Assembly: GCA_963971575.1 (NCBI GenBank)
Contig: OZ020612.1
Coordinates: 66,337,869 to 66,401,868 of the forward strand
Length of the DNA stretch: 64,000 bases
Direction of reading: 5' to 3'
Origin: Liopterus haemorrhoidalis
Lineage: Eukaryota > Arthropoda > Insecta > Coleoptera > Dytiscidae
Shown: positions 35,185 through 46,419 of the stretch, piece by piece
Numbering within the stretch: position 1 is the first letter of the stretch
Layout of the letters: each line of letters begins with the position of its first letter
Program-made: the position numbers and the translations under genes
Notes under the pieces: model-generated
Databases searched by the model: none
Seen by the model: the letters and a program-made list of their open reading frames with translations, nothing else
Told to the model about the DNA's origin: nothing

Positions 35185-35960
35185 ATTATCTGCGTGGAAT
35201 CTATCGCCAGAAACGCCACATAGGGGCTCAAAATACTAATAACTGATGAGAGCTAAATACATAAACAAAGTGTGCAGTCACCCGGTCCCGGACCAAACAC
35301 TGTTATTTTAATTATTATTACGTATTCAAATCATCGACAAAAAATTAAAGAAATTATGTAAAAAAATCAAAATAATATAATTATTAATTATCTGCGCAGA
35401 AGCTATCACAGAACCACCACAAAGCAGTGGCGTAGCTGGAGGTCATGTTGCCCGGGGCGGTGAAAAATTTGGACGTCCCCCCTTCCAAAAGCGAGGGTCT
35501 TTGGCGCCCCTAGACGGGGAAAAATTTCAATTTCAAGTCCTAAGAATTTCCATTAGAAGATTTAACAAAAATGTCTTCACTTCTAATTTCAAGTGAAGAG
35601 CAAAAAAAAGGTCCTCACTTCTAAATTTCCAGTGAAGAGAAAAAAAAGGTCCTCACTTCTCAATTTCAAGTGAAGACGTAAACAAAAACTCCTCACTTTA
35701 ACCTTGGCGACACTAATAATTTAATGTGATTCAAAAAAAAAAATCATTACTGGCGCCTATTGCCGCTCCTAAATAGCTGTCGCCCGGGGCGGACCCCCCC
35801 CCCCAGTTACGCCATTGTCACAAAGGGGTTCAAAATACTAATAACTGATGAGAGCTAAATACATAAATAAAGTGTACAGTCACTGGGGCCTGGACATATA
35901 AACACTGTTATTTCAATTATTATTACATATTACAATTACCGACAAAGACATTGAAGAAAT
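35185..35960. repeat. Tandem duplication of about 202 bp, second unit interrupted
   Basis: ATTATCTGCG starts at about 35185 and again at 35387. Both units share CAAAATACTAATAACTGATG, GAGCTAAATACATAAA and CACTGTTATTT. The second unit is split by the MITE at 35425-35817. Confidence 0.85.
35425..35817. mobile_element. hAT-type MITE (CAGTGGCGTAGCTGG ends) with minisatellite
   Basis: Ends CAGTGGCGTAGCTGG and CCAGTTACGCCATTG are inverted copies; flanks are CCACAAAG and TCACAAAG (7 of 8). The first tandem unit gives the empty site (GCCACATAGGGG). The body carries three to four units of the GGTCCTCAC/AAGTGAAGAGC minisatellite. Confidence 0.9.
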
Positions 35961-36934
35961 TATGTAACAAAATCACAAATAATAAAATTGGATATTGATT
36001 TGTAAAAGTAAAGAACCCAGTCTAGGGCCTTACAGTCCGGTAATAATGGTTTCCCCTCTTTCTCGATACCGCTTGTTATACGTACTTTTATCAGTTAAAT
36101 TACTTTACTGATTTTTAATAATTAAATAATTTTAAATTCATACTCGTGGGTCGATAGCCTATACAGTTTCTAAGATTTCTTTTTTGCGAGTAGAAAAAAA
36201 AAGTGTAGTTGTAAGACTTGTACGCTATGTAAAGATGACAAGCAAATCGTAAAACTGTGACTGTTGACCTCAGTAATGTCTTTGCACCAGGTGAATATAA
36301 GATCAAATGTCCTTGAAGCAAGGTCGCCATCGAACCCCAGAATGCCATTTGAATTACTCTTGAGTTTCAGAAGGCGTCACCTTGAAGGATGTTTGATTTT
36401 CACAGCGAATAGTACATCTTCAGCGACTCATGCCGCTTAAAGCAAATACTGAAATGGTAAAAATTTCTATTATTCGATAATTGAGCAATTAACTAAAAAT
36501 TAGTCAGCATACAAAACAACATAAAATAGATTAGAATTGTGAATAATACCTGAAACATTTTTGATCTTCTTTTGTTTACTTTACTTTGATTTACTTTAGT
36601 GTTTCTCGAGATGAGTTCTCTTGTTTTGATTCTCTCTGTTTTGTGTTATTCTTTGTATATCTGTCTGCTTGAGCACTATCAATCAATTGTTCTTTCTCTA
36701 TTAAGTTCTTCAGTACCTCTCCGGTTACTGGCCAAGTAGCAACTCATCAGTTTGAGTAATAAAATAGAACCGAATTACGAGGACGGTTCAAATTTAATCT
36801 GCTATTTTACAGCATATATACATGTTCGGGTAGCAAGTAATTGCAACCTCAATCATAATATGTAACGATAGCAGCCATAAAATGATGACATTATGACAGA
36901 TTATAAATTGTTTTGTAAATCCTTGTTTTGTATA
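35961..36934. other. Intergenic, nothing recognised
   Basis: No coding similarity or shared repeat is seen. Confidence 0.45.
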
Positions 36935-37884
36935 CAGTGCAGCAACAATATAAATTGGCGCCTGGTGCGCACAATTATTTGGCGCCCCCCACCCTATCTA
37001 ATTACATACGCAATTTTTTAAATTTTATGGTAGGGTGATTGCATCAGTAAGGGAATGTTTAAGACATTTACTGATGTTGTTTTCTTCACCAAAATGTTAT
37101 TTAAGATATTCAGACCAATTCTGTAACTCAGTTACTATGACAATAGTATCTAAATTTGTCACTATGAGCAAGGTCAGTTACTATCATGAATGAAAGTCAT
37201 TATACTTTTTATAATATTTTATCTTGTAGTAACATTACTACACTTTAATTTTTTACAGAATTGATCTGATTTACTTACCATATTTTATCGAGAATTCTTA
37301 AAATCATATTGTTTTATTTTGATGCAAGTGAAAATAAAAGAATAAATTAGAAAAATAAAAAAACAACTTTATTCATAAAAATCACAAAATCACCAGTAAA
37401 GGAAAACTTACTCCTAATAAAGGATCTTATTACCAGTAAAGGAACATACAAAAATATATATTATAAAGTCATTTTTTGAACAATAAATTTATAAAAAAAA
37501 TTTAAAAAATCATTCGTTGGTATTATTGTTTGGTTTAGTGTTAACCTTTTTCTTTGGTTTGGTTTAAATTGCAATATTAACGATTATATTAACAAATTAT
37601 GTTACAAATCTTTTAATAAACTCAAAAATCATGATAATCAACTAACATAAAAAGGGACAAAATATAAACTCTAGGTCAATGAAACACAAAATGAAAAACA
37701 CCTAAAATGAAACACAAAAGAGCTAAAGAAATATTATATTACATAATTGAATAACAGAATAAATAAAAAAAATATATATTTAATGACAAAAAAAAATGGG
37801 ACATTTGAACAACAAATAATAAATATTTTGGTAGTTTAATAATATATTATATAATCACATTAACAGAAAGGAAAATTAAATAAA

Positions 37885-38044
37885 TTGAACTTTTCTGGCT
37901 TTTAACTGTGAGAATTCGTGCTATAGTATTTGCTATTGATATTAAAGCTAAAATTTACAATCTATCTTGGCCCATTGTAGAACGCAAATAATTTTTTATT
38001 AACTTTAATTTACTAAAACTGCGTTCATTCGAAGCAACAGTTAC
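37885..38044 (-). pseudogene. hAT transposase C-terminal remnant (ZMYM1-like)
   Basis: The minus strand reads VTVASNERSFSKLKLIKNYL, RSTMGQDRL, a stop, then LALISIANTIARI. This is the standard hAT C-terminal block with the ERSFSKLKLIK motif; one in-frame stop breaks it. Upstream sequence on the coding strand is displaced by the LINE insertion at 38050 and, beyond that, by G/C-rich MITE-like sequence (CAGCGCCCCTATGAATCC). It lies within the hAT terminal repeats at 36935 and 38929, so it belongs to that element. Confidence 0.85.
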
Positions 38045-38049
38045 AGCGC

Positions 38050-38762
38050 GGATGGAAGGAATGGGAGAAGGTAGAACGAGTACAGGAGAGGTATGCCAAG
38101 CTGCTTGAAGGGAGAAAGAGGAAGGTCAGGAGGGAGGGTTAGGAGGATTGCGACGCTAAAGTTCGGGAATGAAGAGAGGAAATAGATATTGAAGGAAACA
38201 GATGTGCAGTATGTGTGGGGTGGAGGAAGAAGATATAGAGCACCTCGAAGAGGTGTAGAGAGATGACAGTATGGTCGGGGAGCACATTAGACCTGTTGCA
38301 CGAAGATGGAAGGGGGAGAGGTGGGCGAGGGAATTAGAGGCAAGAAGGATAGAGATTGGGGAAGGATAACAGGAAGGGGTAAAGGAAGGAAGGAAGAGGC
38401 TCGATTGGAAGCAGAAGGGGTGAAATATAAGGAAGGAAGGGGGCTGAGTTTACCTGGAAATTGGGAGGAAGAAAGGGGGATAGGAGGAGGGGTGAAGAAA
38501 TGGTTGGAAGGGAAGAGAATGGAATAAAATAAATTAAAGATGGGCGAGAGAACTGGAAGCAAGAAGGAAGGAGATCGGAGAGGGAAACCACAATGAGAAT
38601 AGGAAGAAAGTGAGGGACACTGGAGCAAGAAGAAAGAAATGAGATAAAAATATTGTAAATTGAATTGTATTGTACGTTATTTATTTTTGATTGTTTATTT
38701 GTATTTGTAATGGTTAATACCCTGAACGCCGCAAGGCCTAGGGAACAAAGAATATATATATA
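38050..38762 (+). mobile_element. 5'-truncated LINE with 12-bp target duplication
   Basis: CAGTTACAGCGC is found at both edges (38038-38049 and 38763-38774). The plus strand reads WKEWEKVERVQERYAKLL, then NRCAVCVG and LHEDGRG, with stops and frame changes. This resembles the region after reverse transcriptase of LINEs with a C-terminal Cys-rich motif. A 3' untranslated part with CGCCGCAAGGCCTAGGGAAC and a short TA tail follows. The strongly purine-rich coding strand explains long shadow frames on the other strand. Confidence 0.75.
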
Positions 38763-38929
38763 CAGTTACAGCGCCCCTATGAATCCGGCGCCTGGTGTGG
38801 TGGCACCGCTCGCAACACCCTTGTTGCGGCACTGCTTCGAAGAAAAAATACTGACCACGGGGAACAAAATCTTAAAAGAATGTTGCAAATAAAAAGCACC
38901 CGGCGCCAATTTATGTTGATGCGGCACTG

Positions 38930-40001
38930 CTTCGAAGATTATTGCCCCTTTTCCTGTCAAAAACCTAATATATAACTCGTACGAATTAAATTTAATAGTG
39001 TAAAAATGTACTAGAAATTTGAGTATTTTGGTATTTGTTAAAAGTATCTACAAGTCTACGTAGGCTTAATTTTACTGTATACATCAAATTAATTAATTGA
39101 TTAACAATATTTAATAATCACTCTGGACATACTATTTTATTTGAACGTTTCTTTACTGAACTCAAGTTCTCTATAAATAGCAATGTGGTTTTTTAACAAA
39201 AAAGAAACAGTTGACTTAATGCTTAGGAAATGTAACATTTATACTAACTGACCTATTTATTAAACTTTTTCTCAGTTATTATTTTGTAAATTTAGAAACG
39301 TAAATTTTGAGAAAAACATATTTTTTTCAAATTCTTGTTTGTAATTAACAATTGCATCGTGTTTTTTTGTAAGAAAATCGTGAGGAGATTAGCAGAATAA
39401 CATAAAAAATATGGTAAACATTGAGTCAGATCCAAAATAATCAATAAAGTATTTGTGATTCAGAATGAATCACTTGTAAACATAATACGTAGATTCTCCA
39501 AAATTATAAAACCCAACCTGCTAAGAAATATGCACGCAAGGTAGAAGTACTGTAACTCTATTAATTAGCTGTGAGACCGAATCATAAGAGAAAACAAATA
39601 CAAAATTCTTGCACAGAATTTTAACTTCACCCTTGACCAGTAATGATTCCATCCTAAATTTTCAGGAAGCAGTTCTATAAATTCATGTGATATCTAGGAA
39701 ACTATTCTGTATTTTTAAGAGTGAAAACAAATCACTTACTTCCATTTATTAAATATAAGGAAACAATTTTAAGAGCGTATTATTAATTCCCTACAAAATA
39801 AATATTATATTTGCAATACTGCAGGGCACGGCGCAAGATTCAAAACTGAAGTCAGAGTAATTCATTTATTTTTAAAAATTCTAACAACCGGTTCCCTAAG
39901 GTTTCAATAATTTTACGAAACGGTTCGCGCGAACCGGTTCGAACCGGTAGGATGCCATCACTGCCCTTGACCCAAGTAATACTCATCTCTGAGAATACTT
40001 T
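38930..40001. other. Intergenic with a hAT-type end
   Basis: At 39875-39965 the minus strand begins CAGTGATGGCATCCTACCGG and contains repeated AACCGGTT/GGTTCGAACCGG motifs, a hAT-type end without an identified partner. The rest is unassigned. Confidence 0.5.
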
Positions 40002-41014
40002 AAAAAATTGATGTGAAGTGTGAATTTTCACACATTTCAGGGTTTTGCAGGTATTTAGTAAGTGAATGATGATTATTTGGGACGCCAAAACAAATTTTAT
40101 ATTAAAATATTTTTTTTTGTTAATTTTAATTCGAACGCCTAATACCATTATTTAGGTTTCTAAATATGTGCAGTATTTTTTTTTTTTATATAGCAAGGTT
40201 CATTAAGTTTTTTAAAAATTGCGCATATGGCTTCCATTGGTTGTTATAAGTTCCGCCCCTTTGATTTCGTGTACATTGAAACAGAATTAAATTATAATTT
40301 AAACAATTTCCACTGGTTATTAAATTTACGATTTTATTATTAAATTTACGATTTTAAAAATTAAATGCAACATTTGCCAAAATATAACTAGAATTTAAAC
40401 AATAATTTAAACAATATAAAAATTAAAAAAAAAAAAAACAAAAAATAATATTGTCTCTTCTCGCAGGGTTCGATCCCTTTCGGATCGAGTTACTTGGGTG
40501 AAAAACCAACGCCAAAACCCCTACACCAGCATATACGTCCCAGTGTAGCGTGTTACAAAGCTATAACTTGTGTACATTATTAACAAAAAATCACAAAAAA
40601 TGCGTTTTTTTCCAAAAACATAATCTGATCAAAAATTCCTGTTGTACTATTCCGGTTCACACCAATGTACATTACTTAGAATTTTTTCAGATTTTTAGTT
40701 TAAACCATCTGGGCTACAGGGTGTGGGACAAAAATTTTTTTGCACAATTTTGGCAAAAATCACTTCAAAATAATTTATTTTGCAAAAATAAAAATTTGAT
40801 CGTTAATCCATGTACCAAGGGCTTTCATTTGATACCCTACTCAGAATTTAAAAAAAATATTTTTTTTTTCGATGAGCACATATTTGTTTGTATTTTTAGG
40901 GAGATATGTTTTTTAGATGTTTTAGTATTTTTCCTATGTGCGGGTCAAAGAGTTGTATAAGCATGCCAAATTTCAACTCTCTAGGTTTAGCCGTTTGGCT
41001 ACAATTTTTACCGA

Positions 41015-41072
<58 letters not shown>

Positions 41073-41126
41073 GACAAAATGACGGTATAAGGGTTTTTTG
41101 TTCATACCTATAAAACCCTAAAAACT
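40002..41126 (-). mobile_element. Family T element, copy 4 (tRNA-like module II)
   Basis: A full-length copy in minus orientation. It begins (low coordinate) with TTGATGTGAAGTGTG and the palindrome, and ends with the (ACAG)n tract and AAAACCCTAAAAA. Its core is close to copies 3 and 8. A frame of 136 codons in the core is also partly open in other copies, but I do not regard it as a gene. Confidence 0.85.
40452..40546 (-). other. tRNA-like module II inside family T copy 4
   Basis: The minus strand reads GCTGGTGTAGGGGTTTTGGC, a long middle, and GGGATCGAACCCTGCGAG as a B box. It is the same module as at 48335 and differs completely from modules I and III. Confidence 0.55.
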
Positions 41127-41220
41127 ATGCGTTCCACTCTTATGATTTGGTTCCAATCAGTGACAAAAGACGAAGCCAAAAGAATGGATAGATCTGATCA
41201 ATATAGATATATCAATATAT

Positions 41221-41722
41221 AAAAAATTGATGTGAAGTGTGAATTTTCACTCATTTCAGTGTTTCGCAGGTATTTAGTAAGTGAATGATGATTATTTGGG
41301 ATGCCAAAACAAATTTTATGTTAAAATATTTTTTTGTTAATTTTAATTCCAGTGCCTAATACCATTATTTAGGTTACTAAATATGTGCAGTATTTTTTTA
41401 TATATAGCAAGGTTCATTAAGATTTTGAAAATTGCGCCTATGGCTTCCATTGGTTGTTTTAAGTCATAACTCCGCCCCTCTGATTGTATTCAATTTCCAC
41501 TGGTTATTAAATTAACGCTTTTAAAAATTAAATGCAACATTTGCTCAAATATAACTAGAATATTAAGAAAAAAATTATTTAACAAAAGTTACTATCAAAG
41601 CAATAACTTTTATTTGAGACATTCTTTGATAAAGCAGCATAAAATATTATAAAGCAGCATAAAATTAAACAAGTACTTTGTGATGGCGGTCAGTCCTATC
41701 ATGGCCACAACTGATTTTTTTC
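41221..41722 (-). mobile_element. Chimera: family T end joined to a family M tail
   Basis: 41221-41565 is the T end through ATATAACTAGAA. From about 41565 the sequence becomes the M tail (TTATTTAACAAAAGTTACTA, then CAATAACTTTTATTTGAGAC, and CTTTGTGATGGCGGTC). The tRNA-like module, core and microsatellite of T are missing. Confidence 0.65.
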
Positions 41723-42151
41723 TTTAAATTGTATAATAAATACACTTTTTGGTTTAAAAATATTACTTTTAAAATTTATAAAATATCCTTTGTAACAAAA
41801 ACAATACATGAAATTAGGTTTTTTTTGCCCGAGGTCAAATTTTCATCCGCAATGTGGCCCGACAGCCAAAAAATTTGCCCATCCCTGGTCTATAGAGATC
41901 TGTCATTTTTAGGCACTAGTGCTTAAAAGCATTTGGCAGGGATTTGATGGTGACTCACCATAAACCTCGAATTTTACCAATTATGTCTTGCCTAGTACCA
42001 CCAAAAACCATCGCTTGCATAGGGGCGCCCAATTACGTCTTGCCTAGGGGCACCAAAGCCCCTGTCGCTGGCCCTGACCGTCCTAAACATACGGGAAGCA
42101 ACGGTTTATTCTAAAAAATGTAAACAAATAATGTTGTAGACATATTTTAAA
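41723..42151. other. Intergenic with hAT-type ends
   Basis: The minus strand from 41891 reads CAGGGATGGGCAAATTTTTT, a hAT-type end. CCCCTGTCGCTGGCCCTGA near 42060 resembles a further MITE end. No gene. Confidence 0.45.
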
Positions 42152-42427
42152 GCGGACACCGTTATTTTGGACGTTTGTCATTGCTGATAGTACTAGGCTA
42201 GAATAGTACAATATAATGAGTATTAGTATCAAAAATATGTAATACTTCGAGATGATCATCACTTCTCGTGAAGACGGAAACAGATTGTTGACTAGTTTCC
42301 GAAACGTCCGAATATATTTTATATACTCATGAAGTATTATATCTTTTTGATACTAATACTCATTATATTGTACTATTCTAGCCTAGTACTATCAGCAATG
42401 GCAAACATCCAAAATAACGGTGTCCGC
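42152..42427. repeat. Near-perfect 97-bp inverted repeat with 82-bp loop
   Basis: The arm starting GCGGACACCGTTATTTTGGA at 42152-42248 is matched in reverse complement at 42331-42427 with 4 differences in 97. The loop (42249-42330) holds small hairpins, for example GGAAAC/GTTTCC. No target duplication or transposase link was found; it may be a fold-back MITE or a hairpin-RNA source. Confidence 0.9.
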
Positions 42428-43526
42428 ATTAATATTGGACCATTGCAAAATAATTTAAAATATATTATATATTTTAAAGTAAATAAGTTAGAAACAGACG
42501 TGACTAGGCGGCCGGTGGTTCGAGCCTGCTTAGTTGGTGATATTATTCGGGCGAGAATAATATGTTTACATTACTCCCATTTTCACAATCATTCACCCTT
42601 CATCCAGGTGTAGGAGCTCGCCCCCTGGCATCGGCGATTAGCCTCGTTGCAGACATAAAGGCCGATGTAAAATAAATAATATAATAATAATAATTTAAAG
42701 TAAATAAACGTGTCCATCTGGATTATTGGTCTGAGGTGAATACAGTGCGAAATACACGAACCTCTAGTATAGTTCCATTTTTGCCGTTTGGTGGCGACTC
42801 TATCGCCAGAAACCTCGAATTTTAAACATCTTCAAGGTATTTGCTTAGTTATTGTTTTTTGTGTTATATTTATTAAGAAATATTTCATTTAAGTGCACAT
42901 TAAGGTTTAATTGTCACGATATAATTACTGTAATTTCTAAAACTTGTTGGTAAATTACCCCATAAATAGCAAACAAACAGCAATAGATCTACCAACCTAA
43001 ACTTTGGACTTAACGGACTTGTATTCGTAGAACAAGAATTTAATATACATTTACTGTAATTTCTAGAAACATTAAGATCAAGCACTCAAACTATAGTTTC
43101 ATTCTCATAAAGTATTTATACTGATGTTGGCCGTTTATTAATATATATCAAATTAATAAAATTTGTAACCGTTATTTTTCAAATATCAATTACATATGAG
43201 TAATTTATAAATCTGTCAGCTTATTTGTATTGATGCAAAAAATCAGTAACAAATACAGCTACTATTGAAATGTGACAGGACTAATTAATGATTATAATAT
43301 ATATTCGTATAATGCAAATATTATGTAGCATGACACTTCTGGTTTTGGCAATGTCATTAATAAAACACTACCGATGATGTCACAACGATTTATCAAATTT
43401 CCGCACTTCACCTACAGATATTACCAGGGCTGTAATAAAGAGTATACCGTGGTATACTCTTCTATACAGAGTTTCTTAATCAATAAATTGAACAATTTAT
43501 TGATGAAAATATTGATCTTTATTTGC
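42428..43526. other. Intergenic with a possible SINE fragment
   Basis: At about 42505-42690, GGCCGGTGGTTCGAGCC is B-box-like, and ATAAAGGCCGATG leads into an AAT-rich tail, suggesting a 5'-truncated SINE or LINE tail. No duplications were fixed. The rest is AT-rich and unassigned. Confidence 0.4.
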
Positions 43527-43534
43527 CTCTGGGC

Positions 43535-43834
43535 TAGGGTGACGATTTTCTTAAGAAGGCAATGCGGGCCGGAGCAAAAAAAAGGTCCTCATCTCCCTAA
43601 TCCAAGTGAAGAGCAAAAAAAAGGTCTTCACCTCCCAAATCCAAGTGAAGAGCAAAAAAAAGGTCTTCACCTTCCAAATCCAAGTGAAGAGCAAAAAAAA
43701 GGTTCTCACCTCCCAAATCCAAAATGCGGGACAAAATGTTAAAATGCGGGACTTTTGCGGGACGCATCATAATGCGGGATAAAATGTTAAAATGCGGGAC
43801 AGTCCCGCAAAATGCGGAACGACTGGTCACCCTA
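43535..43834. mobile_element. TGCGGGAC-family hAT-type MITE with four minisatellite units
   Basis: Ends TAGGGTGACGATTTTC and CTGGTCACCCTA are inverted copies flanked by CTCTGGGC on both sides (perfect 8-bp duplication). Four units of AAGGTCYTCACCTYCCAAAT, then CCAAGTGAAGAGCAAAAAA lie near the left end; several TGCGGGAC repeats lie near the right. Confidence 0.95.
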
Positions 43835-43842
43835 CTCTGGGC

Positions 43843-43982
43843 TAGAGTCAGAAATCACTTGGACATACATACAACTTGGCCAATTTTCTTTCAGAATGTC
43901 ATTTGCAGTTTTATTATTTTGATTCTGTTTTTTATTTCTAATACTTGCGGACCACAGGTTGGGAACCGCTGATATAGATGAT
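43843..43982. other. hAT-type right end and short flank
   Basis: On the minus strand from 43971 the sequence reads CAGCGGTTCCCAACCTGTGG, then TCCGCAAG, a SPIN-like hAT terminus. No paired end was identified. Confidence 0.5.
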
Positions 43983-45546
43983 AGATAAGACGTAAGTATT
44001 AGTTTATAAAGATTAAAAAAAGGGGCACGCTAACATTTCATCGGTTCTGAGCCTTTTTGTGGACTTTTTTACTTTTTTTTCCGAAAATGTCAAAATTTTA
44101 GACCGTAACTCAAAACTGACCATATATTTGTGATCTAAGGCTAAAAATATATAAGTATACCAATTTTCGAACAAAAATTAAAAAAAAAATTTGGTCCAAA
44201 TTTTTTTGACTACGATTTTAGCCAAAATATAGTTTTAGGCTAATTTTAGGGTGAGGATTATGAAAAAAATATTTAAAAAATTCATGCTTTCCTAGTTTAT
44301 GAGTTAGAGCTGATTTAGGTCAGTTTTTTGCCTATAACTCCAAAACTTTTGCCTAAACTTCAAAATGGACCAAATTTTCTTAATCTCTGACCAAAAATGC
44401 ATATTTGTACCAATTTTCAATAAAATTGGAGACAATTTTTTTTTACTTCAAAATCACGATTTTTTTAAGGTCTACCCCTTACGATTTTTTCGATTTTTGG
44501 CCATTTTCAAGGATTTTGGATTACTGCCCCTACAAAACTTAATGATATGTTTATTTAAGCCCAATTTTTTTCTTAGACTAAACAGTGTAGTAGAATTTTA
44601 AAATTTCAAGCCGCATATTTATATCCCTAACCATTTTTTTGTTAGAAATTTTCAAAATTTTCAAAAAAAAATTAAAAAAATGAAAAAATTTCAAAAAATT
44701 TGTTTTGTTTCAAAATCTGGTTACAAGTAAATTAGGACCTCAAGATTTCAAAAATTTCAACCGCAGGTCTTTATTGCATTTCGTTTTTGAGATATATCTT
44801 TGCAAAGATGAATATTTCTATAAATCACGCCATATTAAAATTTGTCATAATTTTAAAATACGCAAATCGAGTACGGCCTCAATTTTTTTCTAGACTAAAT
44901 AAACTACAAGGAATCCAAAAATTTCAACCGCTGGTCACTATCTCTAACCATTTTTAAGTTGTGATTTTTTTTATTTTACATTTTTCACAAATAGTGTAAA
45001 TTATGCCATTCAAAAAGTTGTCATTATCTCAAAACGTTTTAAACGATTAAAGCCCCAATTTTTCTCTAGACCAGTGGTTCCCAACATTTTTTACTTGCGG
45101 AGCCCTTTTTTAATCAATTTCTTTCCCCTGAATCAATTTCTATGACGGAGCTCCTAAGCCTACCCTATGTCTTACAAATTAATGGTGTTTAGAAGTAATA
45201 TTACGGGGGAGGGGGTAGATTTTTTAGTTAATATAAATTCACTTTTCTCTTTCACAGCTCACATATTGATATATAGACAGATTTTTATAAAATGAAGCAA
45301 ATAATCAAAATACACGTAGATTATTCAAACAAAAATGCTCGCCGATCACATTCCAGCTAGTCATAGTCATAAACCGGCTAGAGCAGTGGAGAATTCAGTT
45401 GCTTGGGGGCCCTGGGCGGAAAATTAAAATGGGCCCTCTATTATTTTAAATAGAATGGAAATATTTGTATATAGACTTCGGTAAGCCCCCCGGCTTCGTG
45501 GGCCCCGGGCGGCCGTCCAGTCCGCCAACCGCTTAATTCGCCTCTG
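43983..45546 (+). repeat. Long dispersed repeat R, copy 2
   Basis: Sister of 15219-16945 with the same order of parts, one 180-bp unit fewer, and the same hAT-type end (CAGTGGTTCCCAAC at 45073) and terminal MITE. Non-coding. Confidence 0.8.
45384..45546. mobile_element. MITE with CGAATTAAG-type ends, second copy
   Basis: CAGTGGAGAATTCAG at the left and CTTAATTCGCCTCTG at the right, with GGGCCCCGGGCGGCC inside. It is the sister of the MITE at 16782. Confidence 0.7.
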
Positions 45547-45664
45547 AGTTCTCGAAATATCGATAGTGGGCAAAAATGAATATTCTAGTATAGTGAAATT
45601 AAGAAAAGGAAAAAGAAATCCGAAAAAATAATGTGACAGAAATGGACTGGAGGAAAACAACGGA

Positions 45665-45885
45665 CAGAGCCGGCCCATATGGGGGGAACTATGGGTGCAA
45701 GATTTTTTAGGGCCTCTAGAAAAATTGTCTGCCCACCGTTCTTCAAGTGATTTTCTAAATTTCTGTTCCTAATTTTCGGCAGAGAATTTTTCGTGGAAAG
45801 ATGATAAGCTTTTTTATTGTTGAGAAATTATTTGGGACCCAAAATTATTAATTTCACCAGGGCCCATTCAAAAAAGCCGGTCCTG
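45665..45885. mobile_element. hAT-type MITE (CAGAGCCGGCCC ends)
   Basis: CAGAGCCGGCCCATATGG and its imperfect complement ending GCCGGTCCTG are flanked by ACAACGGA and ACAACGCA (7 of 8). Non-coding, 221 bp. Confidence 0.8.
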
Positions 45886-45893
45886 ACAACGCA

Positions 45894-46419
45894 CATATCA
45901 AGGAGAGAAAAAGAAAGAATTTGGGAAATTACTGGTGTTGATTATAGTATACTTATTTGTAGACATAAGAATGATTCGGACCAAAAAATTGAAAGCCCCA
46001 GCCAAATTTTTTTGATAAAATGCAGTTTTAAGTATCCAGTCATTTGTCATTTGAAATTCTACTGACAGAAGTAATTTTTAATGTTTTTGCTGAAATCCAT
46101 TGGGTTTAATTTCAAGTTTATATTTTTTGTATCTCTGGTATTCTCTATAAATTCTGTGGGGCTCGCTAAATCGTAATTAGTTTTAGTTAATTAACAATAT
46201 AACAGTTTTTTAAGTAATTTAGAGAACAAAGACTCCCTATAGAATTGCAAAAGTTATTTAATTTGGTAACATACCACAATAGTAGTACCAATGCAGACCT
46301 TACTTTTTGTCATTCAGTTATTCGATCAGTGGCGTGCCAGAATATTACAATATATAAAAAAGGGACCAGTCTTGTCGGTCATGGGTAGAAACGGGCTTGT
46401 AAGGTTCACAAAATAAATA
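45894..46419. other. Intergenic, nothing recognised
   Basis: An open frame running from the MITE into 46065 has no recognised similarity. Confidence 0.45.

Larger units (their letters stand above)
36935..38929. mobile_element. hAT element relic with a LINE inside
   Basis: The left end CAGTGCAGCAACAATATAAA, then TTGGCGCCTGGTGC, is matched in inverted form by GCACCCGGCGCCAATTTATG, then TTGATGCGGCACTG on the right. Inside are a minus-strand hAT transposase tail and a LINE copy. The flanks do not give a clean 8-bp duplication. GCGGCACTGCTTCGAAG occurs twice at the right side (38824 and 38921), so the right end has been rearranged. Confidence 0.65.

Noticed and set aside
38287..38628. Proline/serine-rich minus-strand frames
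   Set aside because: Shadows of the purine-rich LINE coding strand at 38050-38762.
42329..42613. Plus-strand frame of 94 codons
   Set aside because: Its first third is the right arm of the inverted repeat; no known domain.
43570..43710. Regular repeat-spacer look of the minisatellite, as in CRISPR
   Set aside because: Units are contiguous tandem copies without unique spacers, in a eukaryotic transposon with 8-bp target duplication.
43374..43830. Frames with repeated HLPNPSEEQKKG or its antisense
   Set aside because: Translations of the 39-bp minisatellite inside a non-coding MITE.
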